DNA of 64,000 nt from Bacteroidaceae bacterium (lineage in GTDB: Bacteria; Bacteroidota; Bacteroidia; Bacteroidales; Bacteroidaceae), in assembly GCA_017469525.1 (NCBI GenBank), contig JAFUGG010000045.1, positions 44,337-108,336 of the forward strand, in the 5' to 3' direction. Shown here one piece after another: positions 35,701-43,537 of this stretch. The notes below the pieces were generated by a model. That model worked only from the letters and a program-made list of their open reading frames with translations, searched no databases and was not told the DNA's origin. Position 1 is the stretch's first letter. Every line of letters starts with the position of its first letter. A program made the translations under genes and the position numbers.

Positions 35701-37564
35701 CTGGCAAGTAGCTGAGATAAACGCCTGTAGAGTCGCTGAGGTATTTGATGTCGAGACGGAACTTGTCGGCCATTACTTTCTGTGTGCCGAGATAATAGAC
35801 GTTCTTCATCATCAGTCGCCATGTTGGCAGGATGGGGCTACCAGAAGTGCTTTTCAGCATCTTGACGAATAGGGCCTTGGAGTTGTCAGTGAGGTCGCTG
35901 GCAAATTCACCTACTTGGTAGGTTGTGCCCATGTAGGTGTATTCGTAAGCTACGGCAAGGACATCGTCCACCTGCAGTGTGCTTGAGAGGCTGACGTAGC
36001 CCAGAGCGTTGTTGACTGTGTATTCGGAACTGCTGAGTTTTCGTGCGGCTTGGAGCTTTTCATAGTCAATGCTGCCATAGAAGTCGCCTATTCCGTCGAG
36101 GATGTTTGTGGCTTGGGAGATGTCGCGGGCATCGGCATAGTTGTTGACGAGCTCGTCGTACATGCTATTGGAACGGTTGCTCGGGACGTCGGTTCCTGTT
36201 CCTGCCCACATGGGGTTGTAGATGTATTTGGGTTCGCCGAGGTCGGCAAGAGCGATGATGTTGCGGTTGTTTTCCGTCCTGCCGCTTTTGTTTGTGACCC
36301 ATATCTCGACGCGCTTGATGTTGATGCCGCTGGAGATGGTGGGCAGTGTTGCCATTGCCTGGTCGAACTTCTCGCGGAAGAAGTGGGAGAGGAAGAAGTG
36401 TCGGTTCTCTTCGTAGTTTGTTGCGCTGAACTCGAAGTTTGTCGTCTGTGAGCCGCCTTTGCTGCTGACGCTTGAGCTGGCACTCTTCTTCTGGCTCACT
36501 ACCGTCTGGATTTTGAGTTTGCCGAACTGGACGTCTGTGCGAAGTCCGAAGAGGCTGCTGACACCTGGCACGAGGCTAATGTTGCTTGGGAAGGAGACGT
36601 TGCCGGCTTCTATGAGCTTGACAATTTCGTCCTCTTTGCCGTCGTATTTGAGTTTGAGGTTTTGTGTATCATAGTCGAAGGTGGCCTGCGTGTTGTAGTT
36701 CAGGTTCATGTTGATTTTGTCGCCCACCTTGCCATTGAGGCTGAGGTTTATCTTCTCGTCGAAGTCGAAGCCTATGGTCTTGCGGCGCGAGGCGGCGAGG
36801 GCGGGGTTGTTGATTTTCTTCGAGTTGATGCCAATCTTGAGTTCAGCGCTGCCTTGTGTCTTGATTTGCACACCGCCCGGGCCGAATATCTTTTCTGCAG
36901 GGCCGAGGTCGAAGTGCATGTCGGTGAAGTCGAACTTGTTCTTGCCTGCTGCTTCGAATGCTTCCGAATTCTTGTTGCGCCAGTACTGCTGCATGGAGTT
37001 CTGGAGCGACCATTGCTGATACTCCTCAGGCGTCATCAGTACGGGAGCGTTCAGGAAATTAGTGGCTGTGCCGAGGGTGAAGCCTGCTCTGCCCGGGAGG
37101 ATGCTTCCGGATGATGCTCCTGCTGCACCGGTGCTGGATGAACTGGGGGAGGATGTGCTTTGGTTGCGGCTGCTGGAGTTCCTGCTTGTATTGGTGCCTC
37201 TTGTCCCTCCTTGTCCTCTTCCTGCCGAGCCCGAGGTGTCGTCGCTGCCTTCCAGCGAGGTGCCGATGGTGTAGGTATTGTCCTTTTCGTCGTAGATGAC
37301 TTCGGTCTTCAGGTTGTCGGGGTCTTTCAGATCGGCGGTCTTCTTGCGAAGGTTCTTAGTATCCTGGGTGCCAGTCTTGCGAACGGAATAGCGAGGCTTG
37401 CCGTCGGTGACGGTATCGGCAGGGGCAGCCAGCTCCCTCTCCGCTCCCCCTTTGGGGGAGTACCCCATTTCCGCAGCACCACCAATGGCACTCCCCCAAA
37501 GGGGGAGCAGGGAAGGGGCTGCCAGCATCATCATCAAAACGAATATGATTTTACGCGCGCTCAT
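29702..37564 (-). CDS. sprA: T9SS outer-membrane translocon protein SprA/Sov
   Basis: A 2620-residue protein, the size of the SprA/Sov translocon barrel of the type IX secretion system. It exports CTD-tagged cargo across the outer membrane. The N-terminus has a membrane-like signal (KIIFVLMMMLAAPSLLPL). Repeated SprA-domain motifs occur throughout: FDFTDMHFDLGPAEKIFGPGG, IKTQGSAELKIGIN, GKVGDKINMNLNYN, YEYTYMGTTYQVGEF and TVGGTVMHLSEQPLT. Near residues 1960-2010 there is a Lys/Glu/Arg-rich tract (EKEREDKAKKAAKEKEKD). Residues about 19-41 come from an in-frame 66-base inverted repeat. It diverges from ruvA, an arrangement often seen in Bacteroidota. Cargo with matching C-terminal tails is encoded at 45121 and 54195. 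Confidence 0.95.
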   Translation of the reverse strand: MSARKIIFVLMMMLAAPSLLPLWGSAIGGAAEMGYSPKGGAERELAAPADTVTDGKPRYSVRKTGTQDTKNLRKKTADLKDPDNLKTEVIYDEKDNTYTIGTSLEGSDDTSGSAGRGQGGTRGTNTSRNSSSRNQSTSSPSSSSTGAAGASSGSILPGRAGFTLGTATNFLNAPVLMTPEEYQQWSLQNSMQQYWRNKNSEAFEAAGKNKFDFTDMHFDLGPAEKIFGPGGVQIKTQGSAELKIGINSKKINNPALAASRRKTIGFDFDEKINLSLNGKVGDKINMNLNYNTQATFDYDTQNLKLKYDGKEDEIVKLIEAGNVSFPSNISLVPGVSSLFGLRTDVQFGKLKIQTVVSQKKSASSSVSSKGGSQTTNFEFSATNYEENRHFFLSHFFREKFDQAMATLPTISSGINIKRVEIWVTNKSGRTENNRNIIALADLGEPKYIYNPMWAGTGTDVPSNRSNSMYDELVNNYADARDISQATNILDGIGDFYGSIDYEKLQAARKLSSSEYTVNNALGYVSLSSTLQVDDVLAVAYEYTYMGTTYQVGEFASDLTDNSKALFVKMLKSTSGSPILPTWRLMMKNVYYLGTQKVMADKFRLDIKYLSDSTGVYLSYLPEEQFKSTILLRAMGLDRLDAKNNPHPNGQFDFVEGYTINKGRIIFPVTEPFGEHLAKWINNPALADKYCFRELYDSTKTVAKQISEHDKFLLTGRYKGTNAGEIDLGVTNVARGSVIVTAGGTTLTENTDYTVDYNMGRVTIINQSLIDSGTNISASVESNDNYGMQRKTMFGINLDYAINKNFTVGGTVMHLSEQPLTTKVSMGSEPLKNTLWGFHISWKKETQWLTNLIDKLPLIQCTQPSFIAFNGEFAQLIAGQNHSVQGDASYLDDFETSSIKNSLTQPTYWSMSSTPSMFPESKLTSDASYGYNRALLAWYYIDPIFTRRSSTLTPSHIKSDLDQLSSHYVREIYERELYPQKTQNTYTSANGLNVLNLAYYPKERGAYNLSTDVDQDGHLRNPEKMWGGMMRKLDNTDFEAQNIEYIEFWMMDPFIYKHDQPGNHGGDLYFNLGEVSEDILKDGKKYFESGMPVDGNPQYYTEGYWGRVPNSSSVTYAFNNEAGARARQDVGLNGLNDEEEREFSLYANYLQQMQSKVSGAVYDSIYNDPANDNYHYYRGSDFDQLQTSILDRYKRINMPQGNSADSDTRPESYETAWKVTPDVEDINQDYTLNEYEKYYQYKVSIRPEDMVVGRNHIADKRTASVKLRNGNTEDCTWYLFRIPLQEYESKEGNIRDFTSIRFMRIFMTGFEEETILRLATLDLVQGDWRTYQQPLYNGNTASSGSGVLEVSTVCIEENNDKQPVNYVLPPGITRVTDPSQAQLVEANEQAMCMIARNLGGNESKAVYKNCNYDMRQYKHLQMYVHANALAENITATSDGDCSVFIRLGSDYKNNYYEYEVPLKLTPEGFYDTYSAQGCLAVWPSENMVDINFDIFTSLKKQRNAQASIGVTSMNRLFSTYDENHPNNRISIMGNPTLGEVKTIMIGVRNNSGRTKSIEVWANELRLQEFSNSGGWAAQGNLQLQVSDLGSVNATAKMITSGFGGIEQSVAQRKNEDNFNYSVSTNFDLGRLLPEKAKLTVPMYYSYSKEKVSPKYNPFDTDMLLSDALDALANEQQRDSLRSLTTHTETNKNLSFTGIRLNISTRKHPMPYDPANFTFGYSRSTQFIEGQTTVYERELNWKANLNYSWSPNWKSWEPFKNIKGKSKWLDIIKAQNLAFAPQSITFSTDMNRNYYELQERDLENPGDLSALPATFSQNWTWNRNFSLKWDIFKALHFTFQSGTKAEIEEPYTQINKDLYPDRYEAWKDSVKWSLRHFGRPLDYHQNTQISYKLPLEKIPIFDWVSADASYTANYTWKRGAERAGRPSLGNTINTQRTVNINSKLDLEKLYNHSPFLRDANKRFSASNARAGANQKRQEKEREDKAKKAAKEKEKDARKAAEQQSMETGEPVDSILAKGQKGPSRQGNAAGVSTKKKPENKGFVQEITLYPDSDLVIAHGHKSKRVRVTARDSSGFAYNIKFKKVDENSIRIVKTPVDTTSVRLNVIALPKASEQKWYGLAQTAARFLMMIRNVSVSYRNTYNLSVPGFLPAVGDMLGQRKLGGMFTPGLDFAFGFVSDSYLDKAKDRGWLLGNDSVATPATIAETEDVQVKMTLEPFTDLKIDLNMSRTDNRNKSIQYMYGAPPTHSGSFNMTTISIGSAFASIGSASNGYYSKTFQKFQDNLDIYQKRVEDLYQGVRYPAGTGMSGKFNPENGTVNKYSADVMIPAFLNAYTGSSSLDIFPSLLRMLPNWTINYRGLSNLPWVRDHFKSVTVNHAYKSIYSVGSYHSYSSWIECMGSGGLGFVQNTTTGGYSPSSLLDVSTVSINESFSPLIGINATFSNNMTLKAEYRTTRVLNLSMTSAQLTETGSKDFVLGWGYKINDFNLGSIFRSKRASEQAARNSKTKKGNASTRGELDESNAAGSRQSSTSRGKQKIAHDLNLRFDFSIRNQSAIKRDLQTNLCEATSGSKAFKTSAQVDYTLSRMVTLSLYYDRQRSAPLLSSSSYPTITQDFGMSMKFSLTR
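37443..37508. repeat. 66-bp inverted-repeat element inside sprA
   Basis: Perfect 19-base arms at 37443-37461 and 37490-37508, each itself palindromic (CTCCCCC/GGGGGAG). The element spans exactly 22 codons in the sprA reading frame, just after the signal peptide core. Confidence 0.9.
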
Positions 37565-37620
37565 GTTTTATATTAACGGATACGTGTTACCTTTTATTGT
37601 GTATAAGAAACATTTTTTTT

Positions 37621-37650
37621 TCAACTTTCAACTTTCCACTTTCAACTTTA
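37621..37650. repeat. AT-rich oligomer repeat between sprA and ruvA
   Basis: Consecutive CAACTTT and CCACTTT units directly upstream of the ruvA promoter. Confidence 0.65.
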
Positions 37651-37655
37651 TTTCG

Positions 37656-37665
37656 TATCTTTGCA
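37656..37665 (+). promoter_or_regulatory. Promoter -7 element of ruvA-cysQ
   Basis: TATCTTTGCA about 20 bases before the ruvA ATG. Confidence 0.75.
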
Positions 37666-37685
37666 CTCGTTAAACGACGATTTTT

Positions 37686-38282
37686 ATGATTGAATATCTG
37701 AAAGGAACGCTTACCGACCTGTTTCCGGCGCTTGCTGTCGTGGAGTGCCATGGGGTGGGCTATGGCGTGAATATCACTTTGAACACCTTCTCTGCCATTC
37801 AGGGGAAACAGGAGGTCAAGTTGTGGATTAGCGAGTCCATTCGCGAGGATGCCTACCAGTTGTGGGGGTTCAGTACGAGAGCCGAGCGCGAGCTTTTCTT
37901 GCTGCTGACCAGCGTGAGCGGCATCGGGGCAAGCATTGCCAGGGTGATTCTCTCGTCTCTGACCGTTCAGGAACTGGCTGGCATCATCAGCGAGGGCAAC
38001 GACAAAATACTGAAGACCGTGAAGGGCGTTGGCCCGAAGATGGCTCAACGCATCATTGTGGAGCTTCACGACAAGATTGGCTCGCTCGGCATTGAGACTG
38101 CTTCTCCTGCGGCTGCGCAGGTTCCGGCAGTCAACAAGGAGGTGATGGACGAGGCTGTGGCTGCCCTTTCCATGCTTGGATTCAGCCCTGCACCTGCTCA
38201 CAAGGCTGTGCAGAAGATACTGCAGGACGAGCCCGAGGCTCCTGTTGAACGCGTCATCAAACTGGCGTTGAAAATGCTTTGA
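37686..38282 (+). CDS. ruvA: Holliday junction branch migration protein RuvA
   Basis: A 198-residue DNA-binding subunit of RuvAB, which moves Holliday junctions during recombination. It has the three expected domains: an OB fold ([34 protein letters not shown]), tandem helix-hairpin-helix motifs ([17 protein letters not shown] and [22 protein letters not shown]), and the C-terminal three-helix RuvB-binding domain ([27 protein letters not shown]). Length and start match the family. The cysQ gene begins three bases after the stop, so the two are co-transcribed. Confidence 0.97.
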   Translation: MIEYLKGTLTDLFPALAVVECHGVGYGVNITLNTFSAIQGKQEVKLWISESIREDAYQLWGFSTRAERELFLLLTSVSGIGASIARVILSSLTVQELAGIISEGNDKILKTVKGVGPKMAQRIIVELHDKIGSLGIETASPAAAQVPAVNKEVMDEAVAALSMLGFSPAPAHKAVQKILQDEPEAPVERVIKLALKML

Positions 38283-38285
38283 TAT

Positions 38286-39101
38286 ATGGAAACTATTCTC
38301 GACCTTGCGATTAACACTGCTGTATATGCCGGCAGGGAAATCATGCGCATATACAACGACCCGTCGCAGGACTTCGGCATCGAGATGAAGGCCGACAACA
38401 GTCCTCTGACGCTTGCCGACAAAGCTGCGCATAAATGTATCGTCAGCCGTTTGGAGCCATCGGGCATACCTATTCTTAGCGAGGAGGGAGCACAGGTTCC
38501 CTACGAGGAGCGCAAGAACTGGCGCAAACTCTGGATTGTCGACCCGCTGGACGGTACCAAGGAGTTCATCAATCGGAACGGCGAGTTCACGGTCAATATT
38601 GCTCTCGTGGAAGACGGTCAGCCCGTCCTGGGCATCATTTTCTGTCCGACGCTCGGCATCATCTATGGTGGAATAGCTGGCATTGCTGCTCGCAGGGTCG
38701 AGGGAATCAGTATGGACTATCTGGATGTCCCTGTCACTCAGCGGAAGGAGCCTCTGTCGTTTTTCTCCCTCCCGCAGCAGTCATTGCTCAATCACGTCGG
38801 CCTCAAGGTGGTGGCAAGCCGTTCGCACATGAACCAGGAGACGGAAGACTATATCGCCAAGCTTCGCAAGGTGAACCGCAAAGTGGACATCGTCAGCCGT
38901 GGCAGCAGCCTGAAGATGTGCCTCGTGGCCGAGGGAAGTGCCGACGTCTATCCGCGCTTTGCACCCACCATGGAATGGGACACGGCAGCAGGCGATGCTA
39001 TTGCCAGGGCAACAGGGCACAAGGTGGTCGATGCCCTGACCGGGGAACCCCTCACCTACAACAAGCCCGACCTGCACAATCCTTGGTTCATAATGTCGTA
39101 G
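38286..39101 (+). CDS. cysQ: 3'(2'),5'-bisphosphate nucleotidase CysQ
   Basis: A 271-residue member of the inositol monophosphatase superfamily that hydrolyses 3'-phosphoadenosine 5'-phosphate (PAP) to AMP during sulfate assimilation. Motifs: the metal-binding LWIVDPLDGTKEFINRNGEFTVNIALVEDG, KADNSPLTLADKAAH in the N-terminal domain, and FAPTMEWDTAAGDAIARATG near the C-terminus. It sits three bases downstream of ruvA, a linkage without an obvious functional reason. The related inositol-phosphatase activity is the alternative, but the DPLDGTKEF form favours CysQ. Confidence 0.93.
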   Translation: METILDLAINTAVYAGREIMRIYNDPSQDFGIEMKADNSPLTLADKAAHKCIVSRLEPSGIPILSEEGAQVPYEERKNWRKLWIVDPLDGTKEFINRNGEFTVNIALVEDGQPVLGIIFCPTLGIIYGGIAGIAARRVEGISMDYLDVPVTQRKEPLSFFSLPQQSLLNHVGLKVVASRSHMNQETEDYIAKLRKVNRKVDIVSRGSSLKMCLVAEGSADVYPRFAPTMEWDTAAGDAIARATGHKVVDALTGEPLTYNKPDLHNPWFIMS

Positions 39102-39186
39102 AGGTTTTGCGGTCCGTTTTGTCAATAAGTAAGAAAAACGGGGATTATTCTTTCTTTTTAACACTTTTTGAAATGTCACAAAATGA

Positions 39187-39296
39187 CGTTTGAAGCATCG
39201 TTTTTCCCAAATCGACGTGTGACTTTCTCAATATCGACACGTCGATATGAGCAAATCGACGTGTCGATGTTGAAACTTCGACTCGTGAGGTTGGGT
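39187..39296. repeat. 22-bp-period tandem array E
   Basis: Units start at 39209, 39231, 39253 and 39275, exactly 22 bases apart, with the core TCGAC(A/G)(C/T)GTCGAT in the best two. The core is nearly palindromic. A degenerate unit precedes at 39187. It is about 85 bases after the cysQ stop. Confidence 0.82.
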
Positions 39297-39533
39297 GAAT
39301 CTTTTCGTCGGAAAATGTGGAAAATTACGTCAAAAACAGACATTCTGTAAGGAATGTATGTAGTTTTGATATATTCGGATGGGTTGCATGCTGCTGTGCA
39401 GGTTCCTGCAATATGCTGATTTACTGCACGATGAGATATGGCTCGCGTTCTAAGCCATTATTTTTGCTTTGGGGTAGGAAAGTGCCACCGCGACGATTTT
39501 AGGCGTTTCTGGCGAGGTGTGGAAAATACCGAG

Positions 39534-39561
39534 TGTAAGCAAAAAATGTGTTTTGCTTACA
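39534..39561. terminator. Perfect hairpin after the Na/Pi cotransporter gene
   Basis: TGTAAGCAAAA and TTTTGCTTACA around AATGTG. It is 27 bases from the minus-strand stop, with A/T runs on both sides, so it could terminate either strand. Confidence 0.65.
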
Positions 39562-39587
39562 TTTTGTCAATTCGCGTCTTGTCGACG

Positions 39588-41570
39588 CTATACTTCGAAA
39601 ATGTAGCCGAAACCTTGCCTGCTGACGATGTTGGCAGCATAGGGCCCCAGCTTCTTGCGGAGGCGCGTGATGTTGACGTTAATGGTATGGTCCGTAACGA
39701 CGACGTCCGGCCATATCTTCTCCATGAGGCTTTGGCGTGAGAGCACGCGGCCGCGGTTCGAGAGCAGCAGGCACAGCAGGTCGAACTCTGTGCGAGTCAG
39801 GCTTGCCGGACTGCCGTCCACGCTCACTGTCTTGCGGGCGAGGTTCACATGCAATCCTCTGAATGAAAGGCTGCCTTTGCCGAGGCGTGCCTCCACGACG
39901 TTCATGATGTAGTCGCCCAGTCTCTCGCATTCGCTGATGATGTCGCTGTAGAAGGAGCCGATGGCGTAGGACGACTCCCGGCTGGCAGCGTTTTGGATGC
40001 TGTCGGCCTTGAGTTGGTCGCGCAGAGCGTTGATTTCGCCTTCTATTTCCCTCGAGGTGTCAATGGTCAGGTCCTCGCGTCTGCCGCTGACCACGACCAT
40101 CATCTGCGTCATTGCCTCACCCGCGAGGCGCAGCATCTCGTGCATGTTGTCGTATTGCTCCTGGGTGAAGTCCTCGCGGCTGTCCATGCGGTGCTGGATG
40201 ATGCGTGATATCTTGTAGCAGGCGTCGCCTATGGATTCCATTTCGCCTATCTCGCGGAGCATTTCGCGAATCTTGCCTTTCGTGTCGTCCGAGAGGTGTT
40301 CGTCGGCCACCTGCTCCAGGTATTTTGCAATCTCAATCTCCATGTTGTCGGCAATGTCCTCATACTTCTCGATGTGCTGGACTTGTACCTCGAACGACTT
40401 CTTGTCTTTCTCGTCGAGCAAGGCACACGTCATGCCGTACATGCGTTGCATTTGTTCGGCAAAGTAAACGATTTCCTTTTGAGCCTGCAGGACAGAGATT
40501 TCGGGCGTTGCCATCAGTCCGCCGTTGATGTATTGCAGTCGGCAGGATGACTTGGGTTCTGGTTTGTCCTTGATGACCCACTTGACGAGTTTCTCAATCT
40601 GCGGGATGAAGCCGATGAGCACAGCAGTGTTGACGACGTTGAAACACGTGTGGAAGGTGGCAAGCACGATGCTCAGCCGTGCTGCATTGCTGGCGAAGGC
40701 CTCGTGGCCCACTACGGCTTTGTCCATTCCGATGTCATAGCCTGCCAGCGAGCAGATGAAGTCTACGAAGGGATGGAAGACGCAGAGCATCCAGCAAACA
40801 CCGAAGAGATTGAAGAACATGTGGGCGAAGGCTGCACGGCGGGCTTGTGTGGAGGCTGTCAGGGCGGCGAGGTTGGAGGTGACCGTTGTGCCGATGTTCT
40901 CGCCCATCACCAGCGCAATGCCTTGATAGATGGGCATGGCGCCCAGCGAGCAAAGCGTCATCGTGATGGCCATCACTGCGGCCGACGACTGCACGCACAT
41001 CGTGAGTATGCCGCCTATGAACAGGAAGAGTAGGGTGGTGGAGAAGCTCTCTGCATCGAACGAACTGAAGAAGCCAAGCACAGCCTCGTTCTCGCCGAGG
41101 TTCATGTTGATGCCCGTCTGCCGCAATGTGCCCAGGCCAAGGAAGAGGAATGCGATGCCGAAGAGGAAGTAGCCGGCTGACTCATGTTTCTTCTTATAAA
41201 TAAAGAACATTGCCAGGACGAACACTGGCCAGATGAAATCAGTCACGTTGAACGTAGCGACCGACATAATCCAAGCCGTCAGCGTTGTGCCGATGTTGGC
41301 TCCCATGATGATGCTGATGGCTTGCGAGAGCGTGAGCAGCGATGCGTTGACGAACGAAACAGTCATCACGGTCGTTGCCGTTGAACTCTGAACTGCTGCC
41401 GTCACTCCGATGCCTGTCAGCATTCCCGTGAAGCGGTTGGTTGTCATGCGTGCCAGGATGTGCCTGAGCTTGGGGCCGGCCATCTTCTGCAGCGCCTCGC
41501 TCATCGTCTTCATGCCAAAGATGAGCAGTGCCAGAGAGCCGAGCAACGTGAATACAATTGCAATCGTCAT
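39588..41570 (-). CDS. Na+/phosphate cotransporter with PhoU domain and C-terminal OmpR-type winged helix
   Basis: A 660-residue fusion. Residues 1-330 are a NptA/SLC34-type transporter with two inverted halves marked AVQSSTATTVMTVSF (61-75) and CVQSSAAVMAITMTL (about 193-207). Residues about 370-560 are a PhoU-like helical domain (YEDIADNMEIEIAKYLEQV, GDACYKISRIIQHRMDSRE). Residues 569-660 are a full OmpR/PhoB DNA-binding domain (LTRTEFDLLCLLLSNRGRVLSR, then INVNITRLRKKLG and SRQGFGYIFEV). The ATG at 41570 is chosen because a promoter (41597-41605) overlaps an upstream in-frame ATG (41627). A membrane-bound phosphate-responsive regulator is my inference. No frameshift lies between the parts. 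Confidence 0.9.
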   Translation of the reverse strand: MTIAIVFTLLGSLALLIFGMKTMSEALQKMAGPKLRHILARMTTNRFTGMLTGIGVTAAVQSSTATTVMTVSFVNASLLTLSQAISIIMGANIGTTLTAWIMSVATFNVTDFIWPVFVLAMFFIYKKKHESAGYFLFGIAFLFLGLGTLRQTGINMNLGENEAVLGFFSSFDAESFSTTLLFLFIGGILTMCVQSSAAVMAITMTLCSLGAMPIYQGIALVMGENIGTTVTSNLAALTASTQARRAAFAHMFFNLFGVCWMLCVFHPFVDFICSLAGYDIGMDKAVVGHEAFASNAARLSIVLATFHTCFNVVNTAVLIGFIPQIEKLVKWVIKDKPEPKSSCRLQYINGGLMATPEISVLQAQKEIVYFAEQMQRMYGMTCALLDEKDKKSFEVQVQHIEKYEDIADNMEIEIAKYLEQVADEHLSDDTKGKIREMLREIGEMESIGDACYKISRIIQHRMDSREDFTQEQYDNMHEMLRLAGEAMTQMMVVVSGRREDLTIDTSREIEGEINALRDQLKADSIQNAASRESSYAIGSFYSDIISECERLGDYIMNVVEARLGKGSLSFRGLHVNLARKTVSVDGSPASLTRTEFDLLCLLLSNRGRVLSRQSLMEKIWPDVVVTDHTINVNITRLRKKLGPYAANIVSRQGFGYIFEV

Positions 41571-41596
41571 TTGTGAGCCTGTTTCTGTTTTCGGGA

Positions 41597-41605
41597 GCAA
41601 AGATA
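41597..41605 (-). promoter_or_regulatory. Promoter -7 element of the Na/Pi-regulator gene
   Basis: TATCTTTGC on the minus strand, 27 bases before ATG 41570. It excludes the longer ORF start at 41627. Confidence 0.75.
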
Positions 41606-41660
41606 CGAAGAAATACCCAATTCTCATAGAAACGACCTGTTACGATTTGGTTACAATTGC

Positions 41661-41700
41661 AAAAAAAGGATGCCATCCGCTTCCTGCGGCAGCATCCTTT
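41661..41700 (-). terminator. Intrinsic terminator of the GH20 gene
   Basis: On the minus strand, AAAGGATGC pairs with GCATCCTTT and is followed by a run of seven T. It lies about 30 bases after the GH20 stop. Confidence 0.85.
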
Positions 41701-41731
41701 GTACCTGATGAAGATATCAGAGAGCCAGTGC

Positions 41732-43450
41732 CTATTCTATCTCAGGGCAATAGACGACGCCAATCCGGTCGTAGAGCTTTTCCAGGCGGGGCAGGCGGGT
41801 CTTGAAGTTCTCAAAGTCTTTCTGTTCGGGATTGCACCATTGCACTTCGCTCATGCTGGCCAGTCGTGGCAGCAACTGGTAGAGGGCATGCTCGGGGTAA
41901 GCCACCTGTTCTGTCCAGAGGTTGGCTTGGACGCCCAGGATGTAGTCGCCTTCCTCTCCGCTCAATTCCTCAGGGACAAGTGGCTCGAAGGAATATATCT
42001 TCGAGCAGGAGACAATGTAGCTGTCGGTCGTGCGTGGTTGCTTGCCGTAGTCCTTCAGCTGCGGGTGGTCGATGTAGGCATAGACGTTCGGACTCATGAT
42101 GACACGATGTTTCTGCTTGGCCGCTGCCACGCCGCCTTTGGTGCCTCGCCACGACATCACGATGGCATCTTCGGTCAGCCCGCCTGCCAATATCTCGTCC
42201 CATCCGATGAGGCTTCTCCCGCGGGAAGCGAGGAATTGCTCAATCTCGTGGTTGATGTAGCTCTGCAGCTTGTTCTCGGGGCTTCGTCCGTCTTGGCTTC
42301 CACGTGTATCGCCGCCTTCCACCTTGACGTTCGATTCGTCGGTCAGCCCCAGTTCCTTTATCTTGGCTTGGCACTTGGGACACTTCTGCCAGCGTTCCTT
42401 CGGGCATTCGTCGCCACCGATGTGTATGTAGGGCGAGGGGAAGACGTCGCAAATCTCGCCGAAGACAGTCTTCAGGAAAGTCAATGTCTCGGGATTGCCG
42501 CCGCAAAGCACATCGCGCATCACACCCCAATGTGGAGCGACAGGGTAGGGGCCACCCGTACAACCCAGGTTCGGGAAGACGTGGAGGGCACTCTGCATGT
42601 GTCCGGGCATGTCGATTTCAGGCACGACGTTGATGTAACGCTCAGCAGCATACCGAACCACTTCGCGGCACTCTTCCTGTGTGTAGTAGCCGCCATAGGG
42701 GATGTTGTCGTAAATGCGCATACGGCTGGGACCGATGACGGTCTTCTCGCGCACGCTGCCCTTCACGGCAAGGTCGGGCAGAGCCTTCACCTCGAAGCGC
42801 CAGCCCTGGTCTTCCGTCAGATGCCAATGGAACTGGTTGCAGCCATGAAGCGCCATCACATCGAGGAACTGCTTGATGAACTCAACGGAGAAGAAATGAC
42901 GGGCACAATCGAGCATGACGCCACGGTAGGTGAAGCGTGGCTGGTCGGTAATCTCAACATAAGGCATCATCCCCAAGTCCGGCCTTTCGGGAAGGCATTT
43001 GCGAAGTGTCTGAGCTGCGCGGAACAAGCCAACGGGCTCATAGGCAGTCAGCTCAACGCCCTTCTCCGTCACCTTCATGGTGTAGCTCTCTTTCTGTTGC
43101 TCAGTCAAAGCGACGGGCTTTTTGCTCTTCTTGCCTTTAGGAGCGGCAGGAGAAACGAGACGCAACTGAATCATGGCGTTCTTGTCGTCGGGAGTCAGCT
43201 GGAGTGTCAAGCCAGTGGCTTCCTTTGTCCATTCCTTCAGGAACTGCGCTATTCGCGTGCATTCGGCATTGCTCTGGTCGTAGCAGATGCCTGTTCCTTC
43301 TTTAAGCATAAAGAACACCTTCTTGCTCGGGTCTGTCTTCACTTCCTTAGGAAGAGGGATGATGTTGTAATTGACTTCATACAACTCGTCTGCTGAGACA
43401 GAAGAGAATAAGAAAACAAGTAAAGTGGAGAACAAGAATAACCTTTTCAT
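41732..43450 (-). CDS. Secreted GH20 beta-N-acetylhexosaminidase
   Basis: A 572-residue exported enzyme that removes terminal GlcNAc or GalNAc from glycans. The signal peptide is RLFLFSTLLVFLFSSVSA. A GH20b domain occupies about residues 25-150, then the catalytic barrel: RFTYRGVMLDCARHFF, QFHWHLTEDQGWRFEVKALPDL, VPEIDMPGHMQSAL, and the catalytic pair in YIHIGGDECPKERW (about residue 340). SLIGWDEILAGGLTEDAIVMSWRG follows. It diverges from the GH30 gene, each with its own promoter. With the GH84 at 20.3 kb it suggests use of host mucin or N-acetylated glycans. Confidence 0.94.
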   Translation of the reverse strand: MKRLFLFSTLLVFLFSSVSADELYEVNYNIIPLPKEVKTDPSKKVFFMLKEGTGICYDQSNAECTRIAQFLKEWTKEATGLTLQLTPDDKNAMIQLRLVSPAAPKGKKSKKPVALTEQQKESYTMKVTEKGVELTAYEPVGLFRAAQTLRKCLPERPDLGMMPYVEITDQPRFTYRGVMLDCARHFFSVEFIKQFLDVMALHGCNQFHWHLTEDQGWRFEVKALPDLAVKGSVREKTVIGPSRMRIYDNIPYGGYYTQEECREVVRYAAERYINVVPEIDMPGHMQSALHVFPNLGCTGGPYPVAPHWGVMRDVLCGGNPETLTFLKTVFGEICDVFPSPYIHIGGDECPKERWQKCPKCQAKIKELGLTDESNVKVEGGDTRGSQDGRSPENKLQSYINHEIEQFLASRGRSLIGWDEILAGGLTEDAIVMSWRGTKGGVAAAKQKHRVIMSPNVYAYIDHPQLKDYGKQPRTTDSYIVSCSKIYSFEPLVPEELSGEEGDYILGVQANLWTEQVAYPEHALYQLLPRLASMSEVQWCNPEQKDFENFKTRLPRLEKLYDRIGVVYCPEIE

Positions 43451-43483
43451 TGGTAGTTTTAGTTTTGGAGTTAATAATTTGGT

Positions 43484-43493
43484 GCAAAGATAG
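43484..43493 (-). promoter_or_regulatory. Promoter -7 element of the GH20 gene
   Basis: TATCTTTGCA on the minus strand, about 35 bases before the GH20 ATG. Confidence 0.75.
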
Positions 43494-43537
43494 AAAAAAG
43501 ATTAGAGATTAGGGATTAAAGATTAAAGTTTTTTTTG

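Larger units (their letters stand above)
39102..39587. other. Convergent intergenic region with array E and a strong hairpin
   Basis: About 485 bases between cysQ and the Na/Pi gene. It contains the 22-bp array E and an 11-bp perfect hairpin. No gene is seen in the rest. Confidence 0.65.

Noticed and set aside
41571..41627. Upstream start of the Na/Pi-regulator gene (20 extra codons)
   Set aside because: The promoter -7 element lies inside this extension, so it is unlikely to be translated.
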